Positions 1-6,599 are shown, counted from the first letter of the stretch. The stretch: 6,599 bases of DNA from Flavobacteriaceae bacterium UBA2765 (GCA_002352665.1 DEIV01000024.1:1-6599), one strand, 5' to 3'. Numbers and translations are program-made. Notes: generated from the sequence alone by a model not told the origin.

Positions 1-777
1 GTAATAAGTAGCAAAATTAAAAATGAATTGCTCAAAGATATTGAAGATCCATTGCATGAATATATTCAAATATCAGGCATTAACTTTAAAATTATTGGTA
101 TTTATAGTGATGAAGGTGGCGAACGTGAAGAAAATCGTGTTTTTATTCCCACTCCCACAGCTCAAGGTATATTTAATGGAGCAAATAAGGTTTCTAACTT
201 GTTTTTTACCTTACAACCGGAAGAAAATTTTGATAAAGCTGTAGAGGTATCTAATAAATTTGCATCTGATATCAAACAATATTTACAACAATCTCATTCG
301 GTTGCACCTGATGACAATAGTGCTATAAATGTTTTTAATGCTCTTGACGAAGCCAAACGATTTTATACATTAACCAGTAGTATTGCCATGTTTTTCTGGT
401 TTGTTGGTATTTGTACCATTATTGCCGGTGTGGTTGGTGTTAGTAATATTATGCTAATTGTAGTCAAGGAACGTACAAAAGAAATTGGGATTAGAAAGGC
501 TTTAGGTGCAAAACCTTGGTCTATAATTGGAATGATAGTACAAGAATCTGTATTTGTTACCGCTGTGGCCGGGTTTGCCGGACTGATCTTTAGCATGGGA
601 CTACTTGAAATTGTCGGACCCAATGTAGAAGTAGATTATGTTGTAAACCCTTCAATTGATTTTTCAATTGCCTTGAATATGGTTTTCTTATTGATAATAG
701 CAGGTGCTTTAGCTGGGTTTATACCAGCATGGCGAGCGGCAAATATACAACCAATTGAAGCCTTAAGAGATGAATAA
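1..777 (+). CDS. MacB/FtsX-type ABC transporter permease, 5' truncated by window edge
   Basis: The reading frame is open from base 1 to a TAA at 775-777 and gives 258 residues, so the true start lies upstream; the TTG at 28 is internal and not a credible start. Compared with the paralogue immediately downstream, about 155 N-terminal residues are missing, including the first membrane segment and much of the periplasmic core domain. Visible parts are the end of the periplasmic core (about 1-120), a membrane segment at about 127-152, the family signature GVSNIMLIVVKERTKEIGIR (145-164) followed by K-ALGA, and two more hydrophobic segments at about 180-204 and 222-243. It ends in the typical PIEALRDE tail. 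Such permeases form dimers in the inner membrane and couple ATP hydrolysis by a partner protein to conformational work in the periplasm. There is no ATPase domain in the visible part, and the FtsX module is C-terminal, so an N-terminal MacB-like ATPase fusion cannot be excluded from this window alone. The substrate is unknown. Confidence 0.93.
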   Translation, partial: VISSKIKNELLKDIEDPLHEYIQISGINFKIIGIYSDEGGEREENRVFIPTPTAQGIFNGANKVSNLFFTLQPEENFDKAVEVSNKFASDIKQYLQQSHSVAPDDNSAINVFNALDEAKRFYTLTSSIAMFFWFVGICTIIAGVVGVSNIMLIVVKERTKEIGIRKALGAKPWSIIGMIVQESVFVTAVAGFAGLIFSMGLLEIVGPNVEVDYVVNPSIDFSIALNMVFLLIIAGALAGFIPAWRAANIQPIEALRDE

Positions 778-781
778 ATAG

Positions 782-830
782 GTTTAAGGTTTAAGGTGTA
801 AGGTTTGAGATTTAAGATTTAAGATTTAAG
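782..830 (+). repeat. Tandem heptamer array, seven units of (G/A)TTTAAG
   Basis: Seven contiguous 7-base units fill 782-830: GTTTAAG, GTTTAAG, GTGTAAG, GTTTGAG, then ATTTAAG three times. Only two units carry an internal substitution (one each), and the first base switches from G to A after the fourth unit. An A8 run follows at 831-838. The array occupies most of the 91-base gap between two permease genes that otherwise look co-transcribed, starting five bases after the upstream stop codon. The period is not a multiple of three and there is no start codon, so it is not coding. Similar short tandem heptamers occur in intergenic DNA of some bacteria, for example the STRR repeats of cyanobacteria; relationship to those is not implied. 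Function is unknown. Confidence 0.9.
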
Positions 831-868
831 AAAAAAAACAATTATCTAAATCATAATTGAAATTAAAT

Positions 869-2128
869 ATGTTTAATAGAGATCGTTGGAACGAAATATT
901 GGAAGTGCTGACCAGCAATTGGTTCAGAACAGTATTGACCGCTTTTGGGGTATTTTGGGGTATCTTTATTTTAATCTTATTATTGGCTGCTGGTAAAGGT
1001 CTGGAAAATGGTATCAAACAAGACTTTGGTGGTATTGCCACCAATACCATGTTTATGTGGACCCGTGTAGTCACTAAGGCTCATGAAGGTATGCCAAAAG
1101 GTAGACGCTATAGATATCGTATTGGAGATGTTGAAGATATCAAACAAAATGTATCCAATTTAAGATTTATTTCTCCTCGAAACCAACTCAATGGTTTTAA
1201 TGGTTCTAACAATGTAATAAGAGGTTTAAACACGGGAGCATTTGATGTTTATGGTGATTATCCCGAGATTATCAATCAAGAACCAATGGATATTACTTCC
1301 GGTAGGTTTATCAATTATAATGATATTAATGAAAAACGAAAAGTTGCAATTATTGGTGAAGGTGTTCGAAAAAGTTTGTATGACAAAGATGAAGCAGTTA
1401 TAGGGTCATATGTTAAAATACAGGGTGTAAGTTTCATGGTCATAGGTACTTACAAGAAAAAAAATAGTGATGGTGATGGTGAAGAAGCACAAAAACAAAT
1501 ATATGTACCCTTCACTTCTTTTTCACAAGCCTTTAATCAGGGAGACAAGGTAGGTTGGATGGCAATTACGGCTATGGATGGCACTTCCATTACAAGTTTA
1601 AAACAGCAAATAATTGACATCGTTAAAAAGAATCATAAAATTCATCCTGATGATGATCGGGCTGTAGGTAACTTCGACTTGTACCAACAATACAATAGAG
1701 TTGAAAGCTTATTTATGGCACTAAAGGTAATTGCTTACTTTGTAGGAATTCTGGTATTGTTATCAGGAGTGATAGGTGTAAGTAATATAATGCTGATTGT
1801 AGTTAAAGAACGTACTAAAGAAATTGGCATAAGAAGAGCACTAGGAGCCACTCCAAACACAATTCGTGGTCAAATTCTTACCGAGTCTGTATTTTTAACC
1901 ATAATATCTGGTATGGCAGGCATCGTATTTGGAGCCACACTGATTTATGCTATCAATTATGCCATTGAAATGAGCGGCCCGATAGATATGTTTTTAAACC
2001 CCAGTGTTAATCTGGGTGTTGTTACTATAGCTTTGGCAATATTAGTAATATCAGGAATTTTTGCCGGTTTAATACCTGCACAAAATGCTATTAAAATAAA
2101 ACCAGTAGAAGCACTCAGAACAGAATAA
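869..2128 (+). CDS. MacB/FtsX-type ABC transporter permease (second, full-length paralogue)
   Basis: This is a 419-residue inner-membrane permease. I start it at ATG 869 (MFNRDRWNEI), which matches the usual beginning of bacteroidotal MacB-like permeases. The in-frame TTG at 857 directly follows a TAA stop (854-856) and would add only four residues. The architecture is complete for a stand-alone permease: a first membrane segment at about 21-41, a MacB periplasmic core domain at about 45-280, then three membrane segments at about 285-310, 339-363 and 382-404. The FtsX signature GVSNIMLIVVKERTKEIGIR (303-322) is identical over 20 residues to that of the upstream gene, and both proteins end in P-[IV]-EALR-[DT]-E, so the two are tandem paralogues that probably form a heterodimer. 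No Walker motifs are present; the ATPase must be a separate protein. A hydrophilic KKKNSDGDGEE insert at 196-206 lies in the periplasmic domain. The gene is 22 bases upstream of the adaptor gene. The transported substrate cannot be read from sequence. Confidence 0.95.
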   Translation: MFNRDRWNEILEVLTSNWFRTVLTAFGVFWGIFILILLLAAGKGLENGIKQDFGGIATNTMFMWTRVVTKAHEGMPKGRRYRYRIGDVEDIKQNVSNLRFISPRNQLNGFNGSNNVIRGLNTGAFDVYGDYPEIINQEPMDITSGRFINYNDINEKRKVAIIGEGVRKSLYDKDEAVIGSYVKIQGVSFMVIGTYKKKNSDGDGEEAQKQIYVPFTSFSQAFNQGDKVGWMAITAMDGTSITSLKQQIIDIVKKNHKIHPDDDRAVGNFDLYQQYNRVESLFMALKVIAYFVGILVLLSGVIGVSNIMLIVVKERTKEIGIRRALGATPNTIRGQILTESVFLTIISGMAGIVFGATLIYAINYAIEMSGPIDMFLNPSVNLGVVTIALAILVISGIFAGLIPAQNAIKIKPVEALRTE

Positions 2129-2150
2129 AATTTAATTAAAAAAATAATCA

Positions 2151-3263
2151 ATGAAGAAATCAGTAACCATTTTTATTTTAGTTTTTATAGTCATTACTTT
2201 TTCAGCGGCGATGTATTATTTATATTCAAAAAATGCTCAAGACCCTGTGGTTTATAAAACCGAAAAACCCTCAACTAAATCTATTGTTAAAAAAACTGTA
2301 GCTACGGGTAGTATTCTTCCGCTTGAAGAAGTACTCATAAAACCTAATATCTCTGGTGTTATTGAAGAAGTGTATGTAAAAGGAGGTGATATACTAAAGG
2401 CAAATGATTTGATTGCTAAGATTAGGATAGTACCTAATTTATCGGCATTAAATAATGCTAGAAATGGTATTCAAACTGCCAAAATTTCATTAAACGATGA
2501 AAAACGAAATTACGATCGTCAAACTTCATTATTCAATAAAGGAGTAATTTCTAAACAAGAGCTTGAACGAGCCGAAGTAACTTACCAACAAGCCAAGCAA
2601 TCTTACAATGCTGCCAATCAGAATTATGATATTGTAAAAACCGGATCTACCCGAGGATTAGGAAACGCTGCCAATACCTTAATTCGATCTACAGTTTCCG
2701 GTATGGTATTAGAAGTGCCGGTAGAAGTTGGTAATCAAGTTATTGAAAGCAATAATTTTAATGAAGGTACTACTATTGCCACGCTTGCAGATGTAAATAA
2801 AATGATTTTTGAGGGTAAGGTTGATGAATCTGAAGTTGGTAAAATAAAAGAAAATCTCCCCTTAGAAATTACTGTAGGAGCCATAGAGAATGTTACTTTT
2901 AATGCCGTATTAGATTATATTGCACCTAAAGGAAAATTAGATAATGGTGCTATTCAGTTTGAAATAAAAGGCACCTTAAAAAAACAAGACAGCACTTTTA
3001 TAAGAGCGGGCTTAAGTGCCAATGCCTCCATAATTTTGGCAAAAGCAGATAGTGTATTGTCTATTAAAGAGGCCTTAGTACAGTTTGACAAAAAAACAAA
3101 AGCACCCTATGTTGAAATAAAAACAGGAGATCAGGAATTTGAACGAAAAGATATAACATTAGGAGTTAGCGATGGTATCCATGTAGAGATTAAAGATGGA
3201 CTCTCATTAGAAGATGAAGTTAAGGTTTGGAATATTATCAAATCTCAACCAGGAACTGAATAA
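2151..3263 (+). CDS. MacA/HlyD-type periplasmic adaptor (membrane fusion protein)
   Basis: This 370-residue protein is the adaptor expected to link the inner-membrane permeases to an outer-membrane TolC-like channel. In order it has an N-terminal signal-anchor segment (about 5-24), the first lipoyl/biotinyl-like half (about 62-92, with LIKPNISGVIEEVYVKGGD), a coiled-coil hairpin rich in Q, N, K and E (about 97-165), the second lipoyl half (about 178-215, with STVSGMVLEVPVEVGNQV), a beta-barrel domain (about 216-298) and a membrane-proximal domain (about 300-362). Length and order fit the RND/MacA adaptor family. The helical hairpin is of medium length, like MacA, not the very long HlyD type. 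There is no lipobox cysteine, so it is anchored by its N-terminal helix. It is the third gene of the plus-strand transporter operon, starting 22 bases after the second permease, with an A/T-rich leader and no Shine-Dalgarno motif, as is normal in Bacteroidota. No outer-membrane channel gene follows: the next gene is convergent. Confidence 0.93.
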   Translation: MKKSVTIFILVFIVITFSAAMYYLYSKNAQDPVVYKTEKPSTKSIVKKTVATGSILPLEEVLIKPNISGVIEEVYVKGGDILKANDLIAKIRIVPNLSALNNARNGIQTAKISLNDEKRNYDRQTSLFNKGVISKQELERAEVTYQQAKQSYNAANQNYDIVKTGSTRGLGNAANTLIRSTVSGMVLEVPVEVGNQVIESNNFNEGTTIATLADVNKMIFEGKVDESEVGKIKENLPLEITVGAIENVTFNAVLDYIAPKGKLDNGAIQFEIKGTLKKQDSTFIRAGLSANASIILAKADSVLSIKEALVQFDKKTKAPYVEIKTGDQEFERKDITLGVSDGIHVEIKDGLSLEDEVKVWNIIKSQPGTE

Positions 3264-3264
3264 A

Positions 3265-3292
3265 TATTTGCTTTACAAATACTCATTTTTTT
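3265..3292 (+). terminator. Possible weak intrinsic terminator between convergent genes
   Basis: TATTTG at 3265-3270 is perfectly complementary to CAAATA at 3276-3281, giving a 6-bp stem with a 5-base loop. It is followed four bases later by a T7 run (3286-3292) on the plus strand. The location, just after the adaptor stop codon and touching the stop codon of the convergent DUF1697 gene, is where a terminator is expected. The stem is short and contains one G-C pair, so its strength is doubtful. On the minus strand the same stem is followed by TTTATTC, so it might work weakly in both directions. Confidence 0.4.
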
Positions 3293-3830
3293 ATCCATTA
3301 GAAACCATTTCAAATAATGTTCTTACTGTTTTCCAATTTCGAGTAGTAGCGGTTACTTTTAGCTTACTTTCTATCAAATTGTTTGACAGTTTAGATTTAC
3401 TATATTTTTCTGAAAAAAATAAATACACTTGACTTTTATCGATCACAAATTGATCGCCATTAAAATCCATCTTTTTTAAGTGATCTATATTCTCTAGTAC
3501 TGGATTCTCAGATAAAAATGTAACATATAATTTGTCTATATTTTTTTCATTTGGTAAAAATGGGTTATTGTTAAAGATTATTTTTATTTCTTCTGAAGTT
3601 CTTATCATTACCGGCACATCAAATCCATACTTTTTAAAAATTGCCTGTTTGATAGTCTCTTCTATTTTACGAGCTGACAAATTGGAAAAGAAGACTATAT
3701 TTCCACTTTGTATATAGGTAGTGATGTCTTGCAAACCCATTTTTGTTAAAAGCACTTTTAAATCCGCCATTAAAATTTTTCGTTTCCCTCCTACGTTAAT
3801 CCCTCTTAATATGGCAATATATTTTTTCAT
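3291..3830 (-). CDS. DUF1697 family protein
   Basis: This 179-residue protein matches the DUF1697 family (PF08002) by its hallmark stretches: an N-terminal LRGINVGGKRKI (8-19), YIQSGNIVF (39-47), a P-V-M-I-R segment (73-77), NPF (89-91) and the C-terminal TTRNWKTV (162-169). Length is normal for the family and no signal peptide or membrane segment is visible, so it should be cytoplasmic. The family's biochemical function is not established. The ATG at 3830-3828 shares its A with the last base of the upstream gene's TAA stop (TAATG), so translation is probably coupled to that of the 817-residue secreted protein, and there is no room for a separate promoter between them. The gene converges on the adaptor gene with 27 bases between the stops. 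Family assignment is firm; any functional link to its upstream neighbour is speculative. Confidence 0.93.
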   Translation of the reverse strand: MKKYIAILRGINVGGKRKILMADLKVLLTKMGLQDITTYIQSGNIVFFSNLSARKIEETIKQAIFKKYGFDVPVMIRTSEEIKIIFNNNPFLPNEKNIDKLYVTFLSENPVLENIDHLKKMDFNGDQFVIDKSQVYLFFSEKYSKSKLSNNLIESKLKVTATTRNWKTVRTLFEMVSNG

Positions 3831-6283
3831 TATAGTTTAATAATTTTAATAGTTTCTGTATCTTGGTTATTATCATTTTTAATCTTAACAAAATAAATTC
3901 CCGACTCTAAATTTTTTAACTCTAATACTATTGGATAAGTTATTTTTGAAGCCTTATTTGAAATATTTGCTACTTCTTGCCCTAAATTATTAAATACTAA
4001 AATGCTAAATTTTGCACTTAAGTCAGTACTACTTAATATAAATTCATCTTTAAAAGGATTAGGATAAATGGTAATAGTCTTTTTTTCTACTTCGCTGACT
4101 GATAATGATGTAGAAGGCACTAAAGATTTTTGAAACCCTGTTCCTGGAGATCCAACAAAAACTGTAGGACTCACTTCATTACCTACCGCTACTGCCAGTG
4201 CAAACGGGTAAGCCATACCTTGATTTTGTTGTGTCCAATTTTGTCCACCATCATCAGAAAACAAAATTCCTTTTGAACTTATTTCATATCCTCCTGCCTC
4301 AAAAGCACTTGAAGAAGTAGCGTATAGTACATTAGAATTTTTCGGCACTATGGCCACTTTTCGTAAATAATTATCAGTTAAAATTTTTGACCATGTTATG
4401 CCGCTGTCAGTACTTTTAAACAATCCTTTATTATTACCTATAGCGGTAACATATACCCAATTTGCATTATTTGGATCAGTTTTAATATCAAACACACCAT
4501 TATAGTTTCTATCCCAAAATTCTATGTTGCTATTTGCCAACATTTGAGAATGACTAATATCTGTCCAGCTTGAGCCTCCGTTCGTAGAACGCCATATTCC
4601 TTTTTCACCTCCTGCATATACAATAGCACTGCTAAACTGATCTACGGCAGTAAAACGGCATCCGTCACAATCAAATATCTTTTGCCAAGAGTTGCCATCA
4701 TCTGTACTTTTATATACATCTTTTAATGCAGTAACAAATAATGTCCTATTTGCTATTGGGCTGTTTTCATCAATAGACAATCCCATTATTTCTTCATTGG
4801 GTAACAACGAACTTACATCTGTCCAACTATCCCTATTTCCGGTATTTGTATTCTTTAATAAAAAAATTGGTGATTGTCCATTTTGTTGACCTCCTAAAGA
4901 TGCCCAAACTACATTTGCTCTATTTGGGTCTGCCAAAACAGTAGCAGCGTTTCCTCCAAAACCGCTCCAATTTCCACTATAAAGCTCATCATTACAACTT
5001 TGCCAACTTATGCCTTTATCTAAACTACGCCAAATACCAATATCAAAATAGGCAGTATAAATAATATTGGGATTAGACTTGCTAATAGAGATATCCATCA
5101 TATTTACATTATCAAAACCTCTACTTTGCCAAAAATCAGTTGAAACCTCATCAGTAAAAATATTATTAAATGTTGCTCCTTTATCTAAAGTGGCAAAAGC
5201 CCATTGAGAATTAACCCAAAAATAGCTGTTCACATTAGATAAATCTTCTCCTAAAGTTTTTGAAATTCCGTTAAAACTTGTTCCATATGACCTAAAAACA
5301 TCATTTTGAAAAAAAGTATCCCAATTATTAACATTTCCTGTTTGAGTAAAACTTAAACCTCCGTCAGTAGAAGTAAAAGTTCCGGCTCTATCGTTCCAGG
5401 GATAAGGCTCTCTAGGATCAATTAATTTTATGGTATTAGCATTGTTTTTATCAAGCCATATAACACCGGTATAGTCAGACAAGGGTGATCCCCAACTTGA
5501 ACCTCCATCTGTACTTTTATACAATTCCCCTAAAGTATCAGTCCAATAGAACTGCTCATTACAGTCGGCATTCATAGTTGTCACAAATAAATTATCAGTA
5601 TTATTTGTATCGAGTGCCATATCTAATATTTCTGACAAAGAGGTAGTTAAATTTGTCCAATTGATTCCTCCATCTATACTTCTATAAACATCGGCAGGAC
5701 CACAAGCAAAACGACCATCTCCGGTAAGGGCATAAACAGTATTTACATTGGTAGGACTAACAATAATTTTTAAAATTCGGATTCCATTTGGGAGATTGGT
5801 ACTAATTTGTGACCATGATATTCCATTGTTTAATGATTTATAAATCACACCATTATTCGAATTGAATGTCGGATGGTAAGTGGCATAACCAACATTTGAA
5901 TTATTGGTTCCAAATTCTATGTCGGTAATATAACCACCAACCAATACTTGATTTGCATTATCTCCTCCATTATCACTCCTAAATATTCCGTTTTCAGTTC
6001 CTATGTATAGAATATTTCCATTTGTACGATGAAAACCAATTCCCGAAACATGAGTTTCTGTTAATCCTTGACTAACTCCAATCACATCCCAAGTTTGACC
6101 TCCATTTTTACTGCGATATGCTCCACTTAAGTCACTACCGGCTATAATTATACCGCTAGTACTAGCACCAATTGTACTATAAGCTCCACCTCCACCGGGA
6201 TTTGTTCGTGTCCAATCGTGAGTTTGAGATTCAATCGTTGTTTGAAAAAGCACCAAAAAAAATACAAATATCAAATACTTCAT
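3830..6283 (-). CDS. Secreted Asp-box (BNR/sortilin-like, GH74-like) beta-propeller protein with T9SS type A sorting domain
   Basis: This is an 817-residue exported protein. Residues 1-19 form a typical signal peptide with probable cleavage before QTHDW. Residues 20-720 hold at least twelve Asp-box motifs (S-x-[DN]-x-G-x-[ST]-[WF]) starting at about residues 58, 103, 150, 202, 257, 305, 365, 420, 526, 566, 624 and 676; those at 103 and 365 are degenerate. Asp boxes mark turns in beta-propeller blades of sialidases, VPS10/sortilin and GH74 enzymes, and roughly 700 residues would fit two seven-bladed propellers. The N-terminal NPGGGGAYS and SDLSGAYRS (50-58) resemble the start of GH74 xyloglucanases, but enzymatic activity is unproven. 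Five cysteines (194, 241, 430, 539, 542) include a C-D-G-C pair. Residues about 735-817 are a T9SS type A sorting domain: YPNP at 740-743, then SGIYFVKI and a final KIIKL. It should be moved to the periplasm by Sec and then secreted or surface-attached by T9SS, with the domain removed. A non-enzymatic binding or adhesion role is the main alternative. Confidence 0.94.
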   Translation of the reverse strand: MKYLIFVFFLVLFQTTIESQTHDWTRTNPGGGGAYSTIGASTSGIIIAGSDLSGAYRSKNGGQTWDVIGVSQGLTETHVSGIGFHRTNGNILYIGTENGIFRSDNGGDNANQVLVGGYITDIEFGTNNSNVGYATYHPTFNSNNGVIYKSLNNGISWSQISTNLPNGIRILKIIVSPTNVNTVYALTGDGRFACGPADVYRSIDGGINWTNLTTSLSEILDMALDTNNTDNLFVTTMNADCNEQFYWTDTLGELYKSTDGGSSWGSPLSDYTGVIWLDKNNANTIKLIDPREPYPWNDRAGTFTSTDGGLSFTQTGNVNNWDTFFQNDVFRSYGTSFNGISKTLGEDLSNVNSYFWVNSQWAFATLDKGATFNNIFTDEVSTDFWQSRGFDNVNMMDISISKSNPNIIYTAYFDIGIWRSLDKGISWQSCNDELYSGNWSGFGGNAATVLADPNRANVVWASLGGQQNGQSPIFLLKNTNTGNRDSWTDVSSLLPNEEIMGLSIDENSPIANRTLFVTALKDVYKSTDDGNSWQKIFDCDGCRFTAVDQFSSAIVYAGGEKGIWRSTNGGSSWTDISHSQMLANSNIEFWDRNYNGVFDIKTDPNNANWVYVTAIGNNKGLFKSTDSGITWSKILTDNYLRKVAIVPKNSNVLYATSSSAFEAGGYEISSKGILFSDDGGQNWTQQNQGMAYPFALAVAVGNEVSPTVFVGSPGTGFQKSLVPSTSLSVSEVEKKTITIYPNPFKDEFILSSTDLSAKFSILVFNNLGQEVANISNKASKITYPIVLELKNLESGIYFVKIKNDNNQDTETIKIIKL

Positions 6284-6284
6284 A

Positions 6285-6381
6285 ACTTATTATTAATTAT
6301 TTATTGTACAAATGAATCCAATTCCCTAGTATGAACTTAGATAAAGATACCTAATTATTTAAAATACATATCTATTAGTTT
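6285..6381. other. AT-rich intergenic gap between two T9SS cargo genes
   Basis: This gap between two same-strand genes holds no credible small gene. I see no hairpin with a T-run on the minus strand: the best inverted match, TTAG and CTAA around 6338-6355, is only four base pairs. Apart from the weak -7-like motif at 6309-6316 it shows only A/T-rich sequence, so whether the two genes share a transcript is undecided. Confidence 0.6.
6309..6316 (-). promoter_or_regulatory. Weak candidate Bacteroidota -7 promoter element
   Basis: Read on the minus strand the sequence is TTCATTTG, one mismatch from the Bacteroidota -7 consensus TAnnTTTG. It ends 25 bases upstream of the ATG of the propeller gene, which would give a short leader. 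I find no TTG at the expected -33 position, so this is only a candidate. Read-through from the upstream T9SS gene is an equally good explanation for expression. Confidence 0.2.
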
Positions 6382-6599
6382 TTAGCTCCTTTTAAACACC
6401 TTAAATAAATATTGATTTCCACTTTCTCTGTCTATTATTTTAATAAAATACATTCCGGAATTTAAACTCAATAAGCTAATTTTATTTGAAATAACCTTTC
6501 CTTGTTGTAGTATTTGTCCATTTATTGAAACGACTTCATAAGTTGAGTTTATAAACTTATTCGGAATGATAACTATGTCATGGGTTGGATTGGGATAAA
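6382..6599 (-). CDS. C-terminal end of a second T9SS cargo protein, truncated by window edge
   Basis: A minus-strand frame is open from the right window edge to a TAA at 6384-6382 and gives 71 complete residues, starting at base 6597; two bases of the preceding codon (xTT, so I, V, L or F) remain at the edge. The fragment begins YPNPTHDIVIIPN, continues with the YEVVSINGQIL strand typical of these domains, then LNSGMYFIKI (46-54 region) and ends KVFKRS. This is a nearly complete T9SS type A sorting domain, so the protein outside the window is exported across the outer membrane or attached to the cell surface; its main function cannot be told. It lies 98 bases upstream of the 817-residue propeller gene on the same strand, with a recognisably similar but not identical sorting domain, so the two may form a locus of secreted proteins. 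No start codon lies inside the fragment's frame near the edge that would make it a small stand-alone gene. Confidence 0.9.
   Translation of the reverse strand, partial: YPNPTHDIVIIPNKFINSTYEVVSINGQILQQGKVISNKISLLSLNSGMYFIKIIDRESGNQYLFKVFKRS

Noticed and set aside
363..623. Reverse-strand open frame opposite the first permease, also similar frames at 826-1074 and 1957-2151.
   Set aside because: They lie antisense to well-supported transporter genes, show no recognisable domain, and their hydrophobic stretches mirror the membrane segments of the real genes.
799..807. TAAGGTTTG inside the heptamer array, resembling the Bacteroidota -7 element TAnnTTTG.
   Set aside because: The spacer between TA and TTTG is three bases, not two, and no TTG lies at the -33 distance upstream. 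The match is a by-product of the repeat unit.
857..868. Alternative TTG start for the second permease.
   Set aside because: It directly follows an in-frame TAA, adds only four residues, and TTG starts are rare in this group, while ATG 869 gives the family's usual N-terminus.
1457..1464. A8 tract in the second permease gene as a possible phase-variation site.
   Set aside because: The frame is intact, the tract is short, and A-runs of this length are common in such AT-rich genes.
3214..3432. Plus-strand open frame spanning the end of the adaptor gene and the convergent junction.
   Set aside because: It runs out of frame through the adaptor's last codons and antisense into the conserved C-terminus of DUF1697, with no recognisable domain.
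3532..3717. Plus-strand open frame opposite DUF1697, and another at 4692-4889 opposite the propeller gene.
   Set aside because: Both are fully inside genes with clear family motifs on the other strand and have no recognisable product.
3830..6283. Repeated Asp-box-coding segments as a DNA repeat array or CRISPR-like element.
   Set aside because: The repetition is at protein level with irregular spacing of about 40-105 residues and diverged codons, as expected for propeller blades.

Overview
The window is AT-rich DNA from a member of the Bacteroidota, most likely a flavobacterium or close relative. The evidence is two genes that end in type IX secretion system (T9SS) type A sorting domains (YPNP ... 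SGIYFVKI / SGMYFIKI ... short basic tail), A-rich leaders without Shine-Dalgarno motifs, and a MacB/MacA-type transporter layout common in that phylum. I see no rRNA, tRNA, CRISPR array, transposase or integrase.

Left part (1-3263, plus strand): a three-gene transporter operon. It holds the C-terminal 258 residues of a MacB/FtsX-type ABC permease (cut by the window edge), a second full-length paralogous permease (869-2128), and a MacA/HlyD-type periplasmic adaptor (2151-3263). Neither permease sequence in the window contains an ATPase domain, so a separate ATP-binding protein must be supplied from outside, as must any TolC-like outer-membrane channel. The 91-base gap between the two permeases carries seven exact-length tandem heptamers (G/A)TTTAAG, which is the most unusual non-coding element here.

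Right part (3291-6599, minus strand): a convergent block. From upstream to downstream it reads: the last 71 codons of a T9SS cargo protein that runs off the right edge (6382-6599), a 98-base gap, an 817-residue secreted Asp-box/BNR beta-propeller protein with an N-terminal signal peptide and a C-terminal T9SS sorting domain (3830-6283), and a DUF1697 protein (3291-3830). The DUF1697 start codon shares one base with the stop codon of the propeller gene. The two blocks converge across 27 bases, where a weak hairpin followed by a T-run may act as terminator.

The transporter genes should work together as an inner-membrane, periplasm-spanning efflux or export machine. The minus-strand block sends one, probably two, proteins across the outer membrane by T9SS, with a cytoplasmic protein of unknown role attached. 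Nothing links the two blocks functionally beyond adjacency. I see no convincing novel multi-gene system. The points most worth a second look are the heptamer array, the GH74-like features of the propeller protein, and the stop/start coupling to DUF1697.
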